Shown here: in pieces, positions 34,319 to 45,986 of the stretch | Numbering within the stretch: position 1 is the stretch's first letter | Layout of the letters: each line of letters opens with the position of its first letter | NCBI RefSeq assembly: GCF_900142755.1 | Contig: NZ_FRCA01000004.1 | Location: forward strand, 248,001-312,000 | DNA: 64,000 bases | Direction: 5' to 3' | Origin: Halomonas cupida | GTDB taxonomy: Bacteria > Pseudomonadota > Gammaproteobacteria > Pseudomonadales > Halomonadaceae | Position numbers and translations under genes: made by a program | The notes under the pieces: generated by a model | Told to the model about the DNA's origin: nothing | Seen by the model: only the letters and a program-made list of their open reading frames with translations | Database searches by the model: none

Positions 34319-35364
34319 CGCTGCCCTCCTCTCTGCATCATCCGCCAGCGTAATACCCAGCGCAGCAGCAACAGTGAGGCTCCGAGAGCGAACAACGTCA
34401 GAGCCTTGAACAACAGCGTAGCGTCAAGCCAGTAGTAATAGCCGCCGATGGAGAACAGCAGCAACAACACACCGGCAGCCAGCAATGAACGATGGCCGAT
34501 GGCAAACCCCAGCACCACCACCACGGCGCCCAGCATCAGCCCATGGGCAAGGCATGAAATCAGCATCAGTCCAGCCACAGCGCCATAGGCAATGGCCTGA
34601 TCCCTCGCCCCGACCGGTAACCGACCCTCACGAAACAGATATCGCAGCAATACCACCAGCGCCAGGGCGCCAAGCGCATCGCCCAGCCAGGGGCCCAGCC
34701 AGCCTGGCGGGCTATCGGCAGACATACGCCAACCAGAGAGCGACTGACCGAAGACTGCCACTCCCTGAATAACCAGCAGCCCGAGCAGAACGCCATGGCC
34801 CCATGCCTGCATCGCGCGCAGATACCCGGAGTAACGAAACTCGCTGAGCCATATACCGACCAGCGCCAGCACCAGCAGGCCATCAGCGAGGTAATACAAG
34901 CCACCGTCGGCGAGTGCCAGATAGAGTGCCAGGCTGGCAGCGAAAGCGGAAAAGGCACGATGGACAAGGCTGGGCATGAGCAACGCCAGCAGCATCTGCA
35001 GTCCCAGCAACGCCCATCCCAGCCCCTCGGCCAGTTGATCAGCCAGCGCCCAGGCCACCAGTAATTGCCCGACAAGGCTGATGGCCAACGCCAGATGCTC
35101 GACGAAATCACCAGGCCTGACCCGCAGCATGAACCAGGCGACGATGATCGAGACCACTCCGAGACCACCGGCGATGGCGGGACTCTCGACCACGAATGCC
35201 ACGCCCGCGGCGATGGCCCCCAACAGGAGCAGTGCCGCCAACCAGCCCGAAAACGCCTGCAATGCACGCACGGCCTCGGGCGTCTCCAGCGGCGGTGCAG
35301 CCGCTTCATCAGACACATCCACTCCTGCCCTGGCCAACCGCTCCGCCACCGTTGTGTCCTTCAT
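34315..35364 (-). CDS. DUF4401 membrane protein
   Basis: A 349-residue integral membrane protein with about eight to ten hydrophobic segments from residue 40 to the end. The short soluble N-terminus begins MKDTTVAERLARAGVD, typical of DUF4401. It overlaps DUF2157 upstream and the GDYXXLXY gene downstream by 4 nt each, so the three proteins are probably made in fixed ratio and may form one inner-membrane complex. Function unknown. Confidence 0.85.
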   Translation of the reverse strand: MKDTTVAERLARAGVDVSDEAAAPPLETPEAVRALQAFSGWLAALLLLGAIAAGVAFVVESPAIAGGLGVVSIIVAWFMLRVRPGDFVEHLALAISLVGQLLVAWALADQLAEGLGWALLGLQMLLALLMPSLVHRAFSAFAASLALYLALADGGLYYLADGLLVLALVGIWLSEFRYSGYLRAMQAWGHGVLLGLLVIQGVAVFGQSLSGWRMSADSPPGWLGPWLGDALGALALVVLLRYLFREGRLPVGARDQAIAYGAVAGLMLISCLAHGLMLGAVVVVLGFAIGHRSLLAAGVLLLLFSIGGYYYWLDATLLFKALTLFALGASLLLLRWVLRWRMMQRGGQR

Positions 35365-36329
35365 GACGTCATTTCCCTGTGCAGGCGCTTGAGCCAGAAC
35401 ACCGTTGCCGCTCCCTGGGCCAGTACCAGCAGGGCCAGTATCAGCAAGCCGCCGGCATCAGCATCGGCGTCATTCCATAACAACCGAGCAACAAACAGTG
35501 TCACGACCAGCATCAGTGACAGGCAGCCACCTGCCAACATGAACAGGTCCGGCCGCCAGTACCGGTAGGTAGCGTACAAGCCAACCAGCCACAGAAGATA
35601 AACCACAGGAGACCACCAGGATGCCGCCCCCTCATCAATGATGAACAGCATCACCAGCAGGGTGATCGGCCCGCCGCTGCCCAACGCCAGCAGGCACCTG
35701 GGCCACCTGGCGGAGAGCCACTGCCAACGCCGCGCCGCCAGCTCCCAGAGTACCAGTGCCAGGCCGTTGAGCAGCACCAGGCCCCATTGAGCCGGGGCAT
35801 CGCCTCCGCCACTGAACCTGAACTCATGGAAGAACCGCAGCACAGCCAGGTCGAGCAGCCCCAGCCACAACACCCAGAGCACATCGAAACGAGCCACCAG
35901 CACCCAGGGCAGTACCAGCAGCGCCCAGGTGAAGAACAGCTGCCAGGGGTCGGCACCGGAGTGATATACCTGCCCCACCAGCGCCAGCAGTACGCCGACC
36001 AGCAGGACCGCTGCCGTCAACGCCACTCGGGCCACCACACTACGACCATCGGCCACCCAGTACACAGCGATGGCCAATACCAGCGCTGCCTCGACCAGCC
36101 CAAACCTCGGCAGGCGTCCCATTCCTGCCCAGTTCCAGGCGACCAGAAACAGCACCCCAAAGGCCAGCGCCAGGCTGCCCAGCCACAGCAACAGGCGATC
36201 CACAAACACATACCAGTCGCGCCCTGATGGATGCAATCCGGAAAGCCGGACAGCCGTTGCCATCTGTTCAGGGGGGATGGCACCACGTTCGACCAGAGCG
36301 ACCAACTGGCGGCGAATGGAAGTCATCAT
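35361..36329 (-). CDS. DUF2157 membrane protein
   Basis: A 322-residue protein with a short soluble N-terminus (QLVALVERGAIPPEQMATAVRLSG) and about nine to ten membrane helices from residue 40 onward. The N-terminal motif and helix pattern are those of DUF2157. It is the first gene of the trio. The start may be the second ATG at 36326, nearer to AAGGAA. Function is unknown. Nothing links it to the flanking betaine or formaldehyde genes. Confidence 0.83.
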   Translation of the reverse strand: MMTSIRRQLVALVERGAIPPEQMATAVRLSGLHPSGRDWYVFVDRLLLWLGSLALAFGVLFLVAWNWAGMGRLPRFGLVEAALVLAIAVYWVADGRSVVARVALTAAVLLVGVLLALVGQVYHSGADPWQLFFTWALLVLPWVLVARFDVLWVLWLGLLDLAVLRFFHEFRFSGGGDAPAQWGLVLLNGLALVLWELAARRWQWLSARWPRCLLALGSGGPITLLVMLFIIDEGAASWWSPVVYLLWLVGLYATYRYWRPDLFMLAGGCLSLMLVVTLFVARLLWNDADADAGGLLILALLVLAQGAATVFWLKRLHREMTS

Positions 36330-36416
36330 GTTTCCTTGCCCGGATTCCTGACATCAGGATACTGGATACTCTGGCACTCATGGCCAGGCTCTACCACGAG
36401 AAAGACCACGAAAAGA

Positions 36417-36448
36417 GAGGCCAGTCCATCAGTAGATGAACTGGCCTC
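36417..36448 (-). terminator. Terminator after fghA
   Basis: GAGGCCAGT at 36417-36425 pairs with ACTGGCCTC at 36440-36448, and inside it CATC pairs with GATG around an AGTA loop. Confidence 0.7.
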
Positions 36449-36472
36449 CTCACTGCCTGCATCCCGCGCTGA

Positions 36473-37330
36473 TCAGCGTTTGGCGTAGAGCCGCTCGGCG
36501 TGATAACGCAGATGATCCTCGATGAAGCTGGCGATGAAGTAGTAGCTATGGTCATAACCCGGCTGGCGACGCAGCGTCAGTGGATGGTCATGCTCTGCAC
36601 ACACCGCTTCCAGGCGCTCGGGACAGAGTTGCTCCTCGAGAAAATCATCGGCATCGCCCTGATCGATGAACAGTGGCTGACGGGAGGCTCCACGCGCCAC
36701 CAGCTCACAGGCATCATACTGGGTCCAGGCACTGACATCGTCGCCGAGATAGGCGCTGAATGCCTTGCGCCCCCAGGGGCACTGGGTTGGATTGACGACG
36801 GGAGCGAAGGCCGACACCGAGCGATAGTGGCCAGGTCGACGCAGCGCCAGAATCAAGGCGCCGTGTCCTCCCATGGAGTGACCACTGATCGACTCACGAC
36901 CATTGAGCGGGAAATGCTGACGTACTACCGAGGGCAACTCCTCGGTCACATAGTCATACATCCGGTAGTGCGCCTTCCACGGCTCGCGAGTGGCGTTGAC
37001 GTAGAACCCCGCCCCGGAGCCCAGATCGTAGCTATCGTGCTCACCGGGCAGGTCGGTGCCCCGCGGGCTGGTGTCTGGACACAGGATGGCAACCCCCAGT
37101 TCCGCCGCCAGACGATGCGCACCAGCCTTCTGCATGAAATTCTCGTCGGTGCAGGTCAACCCCGACAGCCACCACAGCAACGGAACCTTGCCCATTTCCG
37201 CCTGGGGCGGCAGATAGATGGCGAAGGTCATCTCGCAGTCCAGTGCCCGCGAGCGATGACGATAGCGCTTGTGCCAACCACCATGACTGCGGTTGGCGCT
37301 GACCAGTTCCAGCTGTTCGGACATACTCAT
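36473..37330 (-). CDS. fghA: S-formylglutathione hydrolase
   Basis: The 285-residue alpha/beta hydrolase has the nucleophile motif GHSMGGHGA near residue 147, a catalytic Asp in DQGDADDF and the His in GYDHSYYF near the end. It hydrolyses S-formylglutathione to formate and glutathione, the step after AdhC. The ATG at 37330 follows GGGAG. It is downstream of adhC on the same strand but separated by 162 bp containing hairpins and a 16-bp repeat, so it may have its own promoter. Confidence 0.95.
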   Translation of the reverse strand: MSMSEQLELVSANRSHGGWHKRYRHRSRALDCEMTFAIYLPPQAEMGKVPLLWWLSGLTCTDENFMQKAGAHRLAAELGVAILCPDTSPRGTDLPGEHDSYDLGSGAGFYVNATREPWKAHYRMYDYVTEELPSVVRQHFPLNGRESISGHSMGGHGALILALRRPGHYRSVSAFAPVVNPTQCPWGRKAFSAYLGDDVSAWTQYDACELVARGASRQPLFIDQGDADDFLEEQLCPERLEAVCAEHDHPLTLRRQPGYDHSYYFIASFIEDHLRYHAERLYAKR

Positions 37331-37381
37331 GGGCAACTCCCTGCAACTCTCGGCAATGACCTATTGATCAGGTGGTTCTAT

Positions 37382-37413
37382 ACCACAGTACCAACGCACC
37401 ACAGTACCAACGC
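37382..37413. repeat. Perfect 16-bp tandem duplication upstream of fghA
   Basis: ACCACAGTACCAACGC occurs twice in a row at 37382-37397 and 37398-37413, about 50 bp upstream of the fghA start. It may be a duplicated operator or a recent slippage event. Confidence 0.8.
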
Positions 37414-37430
37414 GATACGCTCTGCTTGAT

Positions 37431-37485
37431 GGCGGCACCGGAAAGTGCCGCCGACACTGCAATGGGTCATGATGCCTCATTGCAG
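37431..37485 (-). terminator. Two hairpins after adhC
   Basis: GGCGGCAC at 37431-37438 pairs with GTGCCGCC at 37445-37452. A second hairpin pairs CTGCAATG at 37457-37464 with CATTGCAG at 37478-37485. Both lie between the adhC stop and fghA. Confidence 0.55.
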
Positions 37486-37492
37486 CTCCCGA

Positions 37493-38728
<1,236 letters not shown>

Positions 38729-38780
38729 TTATAAACCGCATCAACAACATAACATTGTTGCCATACTGCAATAATGCAAT

Positions 38781-39098
38781 ATTGAGCTTCGAGTCTCGAG
38801 CCACGAGAAACTCTTCAGCAGGATTGAAGGTGCAAGGACCACAAACAGGATAGCCCCGGAACATCGACAACCCACAATTGCAGTGTCGAGCTTCGAGTCG
38901 CGAGCTGCGAGCAGTTGGGTGCTGCGTTGAGCTCGTCGTCGCTCTCAACTCGGAGCTCGCTGCTGTAGTGTGCCAATGCTTCGCCACTACCCCGCCTCTG
39001 GCCGGTGAACTATCAATTCAGCATAAGGCGGCTCGTGGCTCGTGGCTCGTGGCTCGTGGCTCGTAGCTCGTAGCTCGTAGCTCGTAGCTCGTAGCTCA
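38781..39098. repeat. Composite repeat element D (adhC/gfnR gap)
   Basis: CGAGCCACGAG at 38797-38807 pairs exactly with CTCGTGGCTCG at 39032-39042. The right array is (GCTCGTG)4(GCTCGTA)5 at 39031-39093. A third, irregular array lies at 38884-38960. Unlike the others this element lies between two divergent starts, 20 bp upstream of the LysR ATG, and occupies most of the 516-bp gap 38603-39118. Confidence 0.85.
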
Positions 39099-39118
39099 CA
39101 AACTACAGGAGACCCATC

Positions 39119-40036
39119 ATGCATCCCTGGGAAGGTGTAGAGGCCTTTATTGAAGTGGTTCGCCAGGGCAGCTTTGCCGGAGCGGCACGACGCCTGTCGG
39201 TATCCAGCTCGCACGTCAGCCGGCAGGTCGCTGCGCTGGAGCAACGCCTCAACACCACTCTGATGTACCGCACTACCCGACGTCTGCGCCTGACGGAAGC
39301 CGGACGACTCTATTATCAACAGTGCGATGCGCTGATTGACGGTTTTCGGGACGCCGACTCGGCGGTCAGGGATTTCGAGGCCAGGCCCCGCGGCGAGATC
39401 GCGCTGACCTGCGCCACCACCTTCGGTGAACGATTTGTGGCACCGTTGATCAATGACCTGCTGGCCCAGCATCCCCTACTCAGCCTGCGCCTGTATTTCA
39501 CCAACCGCCAGGCCGACCTGCTCGAGGAAGGCTTCGATATCGGTATCCGCCTGGGAACGCTGGAAGACAGCTCCATGATTGCTCGGCGGCTGGCCGACCG
39601 GCGCGAATATGTGGTCGGCTCGGTGGATTACTTCCAGCGCCACCCACAGCCGCATACCCTATCGGAGCTGCGCCACCACCGTTGTCTTCATGGGTCACGT
39701 GATCGCTGGCGGTTTGCCGTGGAGGGTGTGGCTCGCGAAGTGACCGTCAAGGGCCCCTGGCAGGGCAATTCGGGGCCGGCACTGCTGGATGCGACACTCA
39801 AGGGGCTGGGGTTGGCTCAGCTACCGGATTACTACGTGGAACAGCACCTGGCCACCGGCAAGCTGATCTCGGTACTCGACAACTACCGCCACGGCGATAC
39901 CGGTGTCTGGGCTGTCACGCCACACCATCGTCATCGTTCACCTCGGGTCAGGCTGGTCATCGACTACCTGGCGGAACATCTGGTATCGCGTCTGCCAGCA
40001 CGTCGCCGTGAACCAGACACATCAACGCCCACCTGA
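39119..40036 (+). CDS. gfnR: LysR-type regulator divergent from adhC
   Basis: The 305-residue protein has an N-terminal LysR helix-turn-helix (SFAGAARRLSVSSSHVSRQVAALEQRLN, about 18-45) and an effector-binding domain of the CrgA type (LCCATT-like region, DIGIRLG). AGGAGA precedes the ATG. Its divergent place next to adhC-fghA matches gfnR, the formaldehyde-utilisation neighbouring regulator of Pseudomonas. The symbol rests on gene order and family, not on a proven orthology. Confidence 0.8.
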   Translation: MHPWEGVEAFIEVVRQGSFAGAARRLSVSSSHVSRQVAALEQRLNTTLMYRTTRRLRLTEAGRLYYQQCDALIDGFRDADSAVRDFEARPRGEIALTCATTFGERFVAPLINDLLAQHPLLSLRLYFTNRQADLLEEGFDIGIRLGTLEDSSMIARRLADRREYVVGSVDYFQRHPQPHTLSELRHHRCLHGSRDRWRFAVEGVAREVTVKGPWQGNSGPALLDATLKGLGLAQLPDYYVEQHLATGKLISVLDNYRHGDTGVWAVTPHHRHRSPRVRLVIDYLAEHLVSRLPARRREPDTSTPT

Positions 40037-40057
40037 AAGAATTCGGGTGGGCGTTGA
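40022..40057. terminator. Bidirectional terminator between gfnR and sdaA
   Basis: TCAACGCCCACC at 40022-40033 pairs with GGTGGGCGTTGA at 40046-40057. The left arm abuts the stop codon of the LysR gene, and the hairpin also serves sdaA. Confidence 0.8.
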
Positions 40058-40099
40058 GTCAAACGTGTCCAGCGCTGAAGCATCAACTCTCGATAAGCA

Positions 40100-41479
40100 T
40101 CAACACTCGATGGTATTCACCGCAAGACCACCACGCGAGGTTTCCTTGTATTTATCCTGCATGTCAGCACCGGTTTCCTTCATGGTACGGATGGCCTTGT
40201 CCAGTGAGATGAAATGCTCACCGTCACCTCGACAGGCCATCAGTGCAGCGTTGATCGCCTTGACCGAAGCAATGGCGTTGCGCTCGATGCAGGGCACCTG
40301 CACCAGACCGCCCACCGGGTCACAGGTCAAGCCAAGGTTGTGCTCGAGGCCAATCTCCGCGGCATTCTCGACTTGTGGCACCGAGCCGCCCATGACTTCC
40401 GCCAGGCCAGCTGCTGCCATGGCACAGGCCGAACCGACCTCACCCTGACAGCCGACCTCAGCACCGGAGATAGAGGCATTCTTCTTGCACAGGATGCCCA
40501 CCGCAGCTGCCGTGAGCAGGAAATTCACCACATCACGCTCCGAGGCGCCGGGCTGGAATTTCATGTAGTAGTGCAGCACTGCCGGAATGATGCCTGCTGC
40601 ACCATTGGTCGGCGCCGTCACCATACGGCCGCCGGCGGCATTTTCCTCGTTGACGGCCAGAGCGTAGACGTTGACCCAGTCCATGGCAGAGAAGGTGGTA
40701 GCAATCAGGCCGGCATCATCGGTCATGGCTTCCAGACGGCGATAGAGCGCGGCAGCACGGCGCTTGACGTTGAGCCCACCCGGCAGGATACCCTCGGCCT
40801 CGAGACCGCGGTTGACGCACTCCTGCATGGCCTGCCAGATATCCCAAAGCCCTGCGCGCACCTCGGCCTCCGAACGCCAGGCCTTCTCGTTCTCCATCAT
40901 CAACTCACTGATCGACATATCGTGCAGACGACACAACGCCATCAGTTCCGCGCCACTGTTGAAGTCGTAGGGCAAGGCCGTGACATCGGCGTCCAGCGTG
41001 CCTTCTCGTGCCTGGGCCTCATCTACGACGAAGCCGCCACCGACGGAGTAATAGGTCTCACGGGCCAGTTCCTCGCTATGGCCCCTGGCCACCAGGGTCA
41101 TGGCATTGGGATGGTACGGCAGGCTCTCGTCGTGCCATTGCAGGTCACGTGCCCAGATGAAGGGCACTGCCACGCGGCCATCGAGCATCAAGGTCTGACT
41201 CTCGAGCAGTTCCTCGATGCAGGGGGCCACGATCGACGGATCGATCCGATCAGGGCGCTCGCCCATCAATCCCATGACAGTAGCGAGATCCGTCGCATGT
41301 CCCTTCCCGGTGGCCGACAGCGAGCCATAGAGATGCACTTCCAGCCCCGCCACACGCTCGATCAGGTCATCGCGACGCAAGGCCGACACAAAATCGTAGG
41401 CTGCACGCATCGGTCCCACGGTATGGGAACTTGATGGACCAATGCCGACTTTGAACAGGTCGAACACACTGATGGACAT
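40100..41479 (-). CDS. sdaA: L-serine ammonia-lyase (single-chain, Fe-S)
   Basis: The 459-residue protein carries the beta domain ([16 protein letters not shown] at the start) and the alpha domain with Cys ligands in [26 protein letters not shown] and VPCIERNA, as in one-chain SdaA. It converts L-serine to pyruvate and ammonia. Together with GlyA it would take betaine-derived serine into central metabolism. The ATG at 41479 follows AGAGG. It is divergent from a LysR gene, which may control it. Confidence 0.95.
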   Translation of the reverse strand: MSISVFDLFKVGIGPSSSHTVGPMRAAYDFVSALRRDDLIERVAGLEVHLYGSLSATGKGHATDLATVMGLMGERPDRIDPSIVAPCIEELLESQTLMLDGRVAVPFIWARDLQWHDESLPYHPNAMTLVARGHSEELARETYYSVGGGFVVDEAQAREGTLDADVTALPYDFNSGAELMALCRLHDMSISELMMENEKAWRSEAEVRAGLWDIWQAMQECVNRGLEAEGILPGGLNVKRRAAALYRRLEAMTDDAGLIATTFSAMDWVNVYALAVNEENAAGGRMVTAPTNGAAGIIPAVLHYYMKFQPGASERDVVNFLLTAAAVGILCKKNASISGAEVGCQGEVGSACAMAAAGLAEVMGGSVPQVENAAEIGLEHNLGLTCDPVGGLVQVPCIERNAIASVKAINAALMACRGDGEHFISLDKAIRTMKETGADMQDKYKETSRGGLAVNTIEC

Positions 41480-41796
41480 GGGGCTTGCCTCTTGCTGTCG
41501 GTCACGGCGACCAGCGCCGAAGGTCATGAACCGTATGGATCATTGGCCGCCGTGGGGTTGATCCCTCTCATCAGCAGCCTTGTTGTCAGTGCGGCTCGGC
41601 TGGCGTTGACGCCAATCACTCTAGTGCCTCAACGGCAGTGATCACTTTGCCAAAGCGTCAATCCAGCTAAAGCCACGGCATCAATGGATGCCCATGGCGC
41701 TATGCTGACCCCCATAGTCATGCTGGACAACGCAGAATATCTGCTTTTCACTATAGCTCAGCTAAACCATCAACTTCTGAACAGGTTCCCATCGCC
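41480..41796. promoter_or_regulatory. sdaA/LysR divergent control region
   Basis: A 317-bp gene-free interval that should hold both promoters. It has no TGCGAC motif, unlike the betaine units. A T[N11]A LysR box could not be singled out. Confidence 0.35.
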
Positions 41797-42714
41797 ATGA
41801 GCCGTCTGCTCAATGCCCAGACCCATGCCTGGTTGAAGGGCTTCGCCGTCAGTGCTCGCCACCTTTCGTTCACTCGCGCTGCAGAGGAATTGCATGTCAC
41901 GACCGGAGCGGTGAGCCAGCAGATCAAACAGCTGGAAGAGCGGCTCGGCTTCAAGCTGTTCCGACGTCTGCCACGGCGCCTGGAACTGACCGAGGAAGGC
42001 AAGCGACTCGCCGCGGTGGTCGAGGATGCCTATCAGTCGGTGGGGCTCGAGGTCAGCCGCCTGCGCAGCGGTGTGATGAGCGGTGTCATCCGTCTGCGCT
42101 CGGTGCCGTCCTTTCTCAACAAGTGGCTGATGCCTCGCCTGCCACGGCTGCAGGCACGCTTTCCCGACATCGAACTGCACATCACCGCCGAGGACAGCAA
42201 CATCTCCTTGCGCGATGGTGATTTTGACCTCGCCATTGACCTCAATGACGGCCACTACCCCGGGCTGATCATCACGCCGCTGATGGAGGAGCGTATCTTT
42301 CCCGTCTGCTCACCGAGCCTGCTCAAGGGCCGACCGCCCCTGCGCCGCCCGGAGGATCTCGCCTGGTATCCGCTGCTGCACGACATTACGGCCTGGCGTG
42401 GCAGCCAGGAATATGGTGAGTGGCGCCACTACCTGATGGCCGTTGGCGCCCCCTCGATCAACCTTGAGCGTGGCTATACCTTCAATCGCAATCACCTGAC
42501 CATGGAAGCTGCCATTGCCGGCATGGGAGTAGCGATTGCCAGGGAAACGTTGATTACCAGCGAGTTGGACACCGGCGCCCTGATCGCTCCATTTCGCGCC
42601 AGGGTCGATACCGGCAAACACTACGGCATCGTGCACGCCACCGGGGCCCTTGATGACCGACGGGTCCGGGCCGTACACGACTGGATTGTCGAGGAAGTTC
42701 AACGTTCAAGGTGA
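41797..42714 (+). CDS. LysR-type regulator (GcvA/DsdC-like)
   Basis: A 305-residue protein with a helix-turn-helix at about 20-60 (LSFTRAAEELHVTTGAVSQQIKQLEERLGFKLF) in the GcvA-type form, then an effector domain (IRLRSVPSFLNKWLMPRLPRLQARFPDIEL, DLAIDL, MEERIFPVCSP). It is divergent from sdaA, a common arrangement for a local regulator, so serine or glycine may be its signal. GcvA itself controls the glycine cleavage operon, which is not here. Specific target is inference. Confidence 0.85.
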   Translation: MSRLLNAQTHAWLKGFAVSARHLSFTRAAEELHVTTGAVSQQIKQLEERLGFKLFRRLPRRLELTEEGKRLAAVVEDAYQSVGLEVSRLRSGVMSGVIRLRSVPSFLNKWLMPRLPRLQARFPDIELHITAEDSNISLRDGDFDLAIDLNDGHYPGLIITPLMEERIFPVCSPSLLKGRPPLRRPEDLAWYPLLHDITAWRGSQEYGEWRHYLMAVGAPSINLERGYTFNRNHLTMEAAIAGMGVAIARETLITSELDTGALIAPFRARVDTGKHYGIVHATGALDDRRVRAVHDWIVEEVQRSR

Positions 42715-42873
42715 ATCGTACAGCGCCCTCGCAGACACACTCCGCGCCTGTGAGCGGGTCAGGCCCTCCCCACAAAGACTGCTGTCCCGGTGAAAGGTGG
42801 TATGCATTTCGGCGACAGAACATGCCAATTTTGTTACTCTATGTCGCTTGATTTTCGAGGAGGCCTTGCTGCC

Positions 42874-43536
42874 GTGCCTGATATCCCTCCCCATCATACT
42901 TCTCCCCCTTCGTCACCGTGCTCCATCAGCTTTGGCTCGACCTGCCTCAGGGCGACGCTCTATATTCTGATCATCGGTGCAGTCATGCAGGGCGTGCTGT
43001 GGGAAGCCGGGTTGCCTGACAGATTTCGTTTCAGCGAGATAGGTTTTACCGAGTCCATGCAGTCCCTGTGCCTGCTGATCAGTTGCCTGTTGCTGATCCA
43101 TGCCCGCCAGGTTCTCAAGGGCTTGCCCCATGTCACACTGCTGATGCTCGGACTGTTCGGGGCGGCCCTGATTCGCGAACAGGACTTCTTCCTTGACGCC
43201 TACGTCTTCGACGGCGCCTGGCAGACCCTGGTGACCTTGCTGGTGTTACCGATCCTGTACTGGATCATCCGTCATCGCCACGAGTTCGTACGGGAGTTCG
43301 AGGGCTTTTCCGAAAGCTTTGCCTTTGGTCTCTTTGCCTCGGGCTTTCTGTGCGTCTTTGTCTTCTCACGGCTATACGGCCGTGGCGAGATGTGGGAAGC
43401 CTTGCTCGTTGAACGCTATGTACGAGTGTTCAAGGACGCCGCCGAGGAGGTCACCGAGCTGTTCGGTTACCTGCTGCTGACTTATGCCATGGTCGAGCTG
43501 GTGCTGTGGATACGGCGGCGGAATACCAAGCCATAA
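42874..43536 (+). CDS. Hypothetical multi-pass membrane protein
   Basis: From a GTG at 42874 (perfect GAGGAGG about 10 nt upstream) the protein is 220 residues. It has about five hydrophobic segments: around residues 25-45, 55-75, 80-95, 105-130 and 155-175, and a final one near 200. A basic tail ends RRRNTKP. In-frame ATGs at 42790 and 42841 are possible but lack ribosome sites. I do not recognise the family. It is followed directly by repeat element E. Confidence 0.7.
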   Translation: MPDIPPHHTSPPSSPCSISFGSTCLRATLYILIIGAVMQGVLWEAGLPDRFRFSEIGFTESMQSLCLLISCLLLIHARQVLKGLPHVTLLMLGLFGAALIREQDFFLDAYVFDGAWQTLVTLLVLPILYWIIRHRHEFVREFEGFSESFAFGLFASGFLCVFVFSRLYGRGEMWEALLVERYVRVFKDAAEEVTELFGYLLLTYAMVELVLWIRRRNTKP

Positions 43537-43775
43537 GCCGCGAGCCGCGAGCCGCGAGCCGCGAGCCGCGAGCCGCGAGCCGCGAGCCGCGAGCAGTACA
43601 ATGCCGCCCGGAGGATCATAGACAACCCCAGCTACGAGCTTCGAGCGGTCCAGTACTAACCTGTTAGCTACGTGCCTTTCCTCGGGGTTCGGGGTTCGGG
43701 GTTCGGGTTCAGCTCGAGCGAAGCGTACTCGAGGCTCGTAGCTCGTAGCTCGTAGCTCGTAGCTCGTAGCTTAAA
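43537..43775 (+). repeat. Composite repeat element E (after the membrane protein)
   Basis: Eight perfect GCCGCGA heptamers at 43537-43592 begin immediately after the stop codon. A core at 43602-43632 (TGCCGCCC through AACCCCAGC) matches element F at 27 of 31 positions. A G-quadruplex motif follows, then five GCTCGTA heptamers in the opposite sense at 43734-43768. A 306-bp gap here is thus almost all repeat. Confidence 0.9.
43684..43707 (+). repeat. G-quadruplex motif in element E
   Basis: GGGG-TTC-GGGG-TTC-GGGG-TTC-GGG: four G-tracts with equal 3-nt loops, itself a TTCGGGG heptamer array. Fits the G3+N1-7 rule. Confidence 0.85.
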
Positions 43776-43785
43776 GCTCATCACA

Positions 43786-43819
43786 AGAAAGCCCGCAGGG
43801 ACATCCCTGCGGGCTTTCT
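43786..43819 (-). terminator. Terminator after rpoD
   Basis: AGAAAGCCCGCAGGGA at 43786-43801 pairs with its complement at 43804-43819, giving a 14-16-bp stem and a T-rich arm on the minus strand. Being symmetrical it may also act on plus-strand transcription. Confidence 0.85.
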
Positions 43820-43843
43820 GTATGACGCCTGACGAGAGTAGTG

Positions 43844-45685
<1,842 letters not shown>

Positions 45686-45986
45686 AGAAACCCTATCTCG
45701 ACGAAGAAGAATGAAGCACCTGAAGCACTAAGGCGGAGAAAACTCGGTAAGCCGAACAGTATAGCGGATTTTGCCGCTATTCTGCCAGCCAGGAGTGTTT
45801 GCGCGGTCACTCAGGTGTGTTAGGTTGTCGGGTTGCGCTTCTGGCAAGCGCATGAACTATAAATGGTGATGGTAGGAGAGAAATCAACCCCGTGGCCAGC
45901 GCTACCTCCTTTTAGTCGCCATTCCAGCGCAGAACCTTACCGCCAGAGGCAGGGTCACAGCCGGGCACCACACTCTACTTCGATTC
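45686..45986 (-). promoter_or_regulatory. dnaG-rpoD gap with probable rpoD promoter
   Basis: On the minus strand TATACT (45758-45763) is a good -10, with a poor -35 about 17 bp upstream. It overlaps a perfect inverted repeat ATAGCGG-N6-CCGCTAT at 45761-45780. The remaining 300 bp holds no gene I can support. Confidence 0.45.

Noticed and set aside
39031..39093. Possible CRISPR array
   Set aside because: The 7-bp units are contiguous with no spacers, and there are no cas genes.
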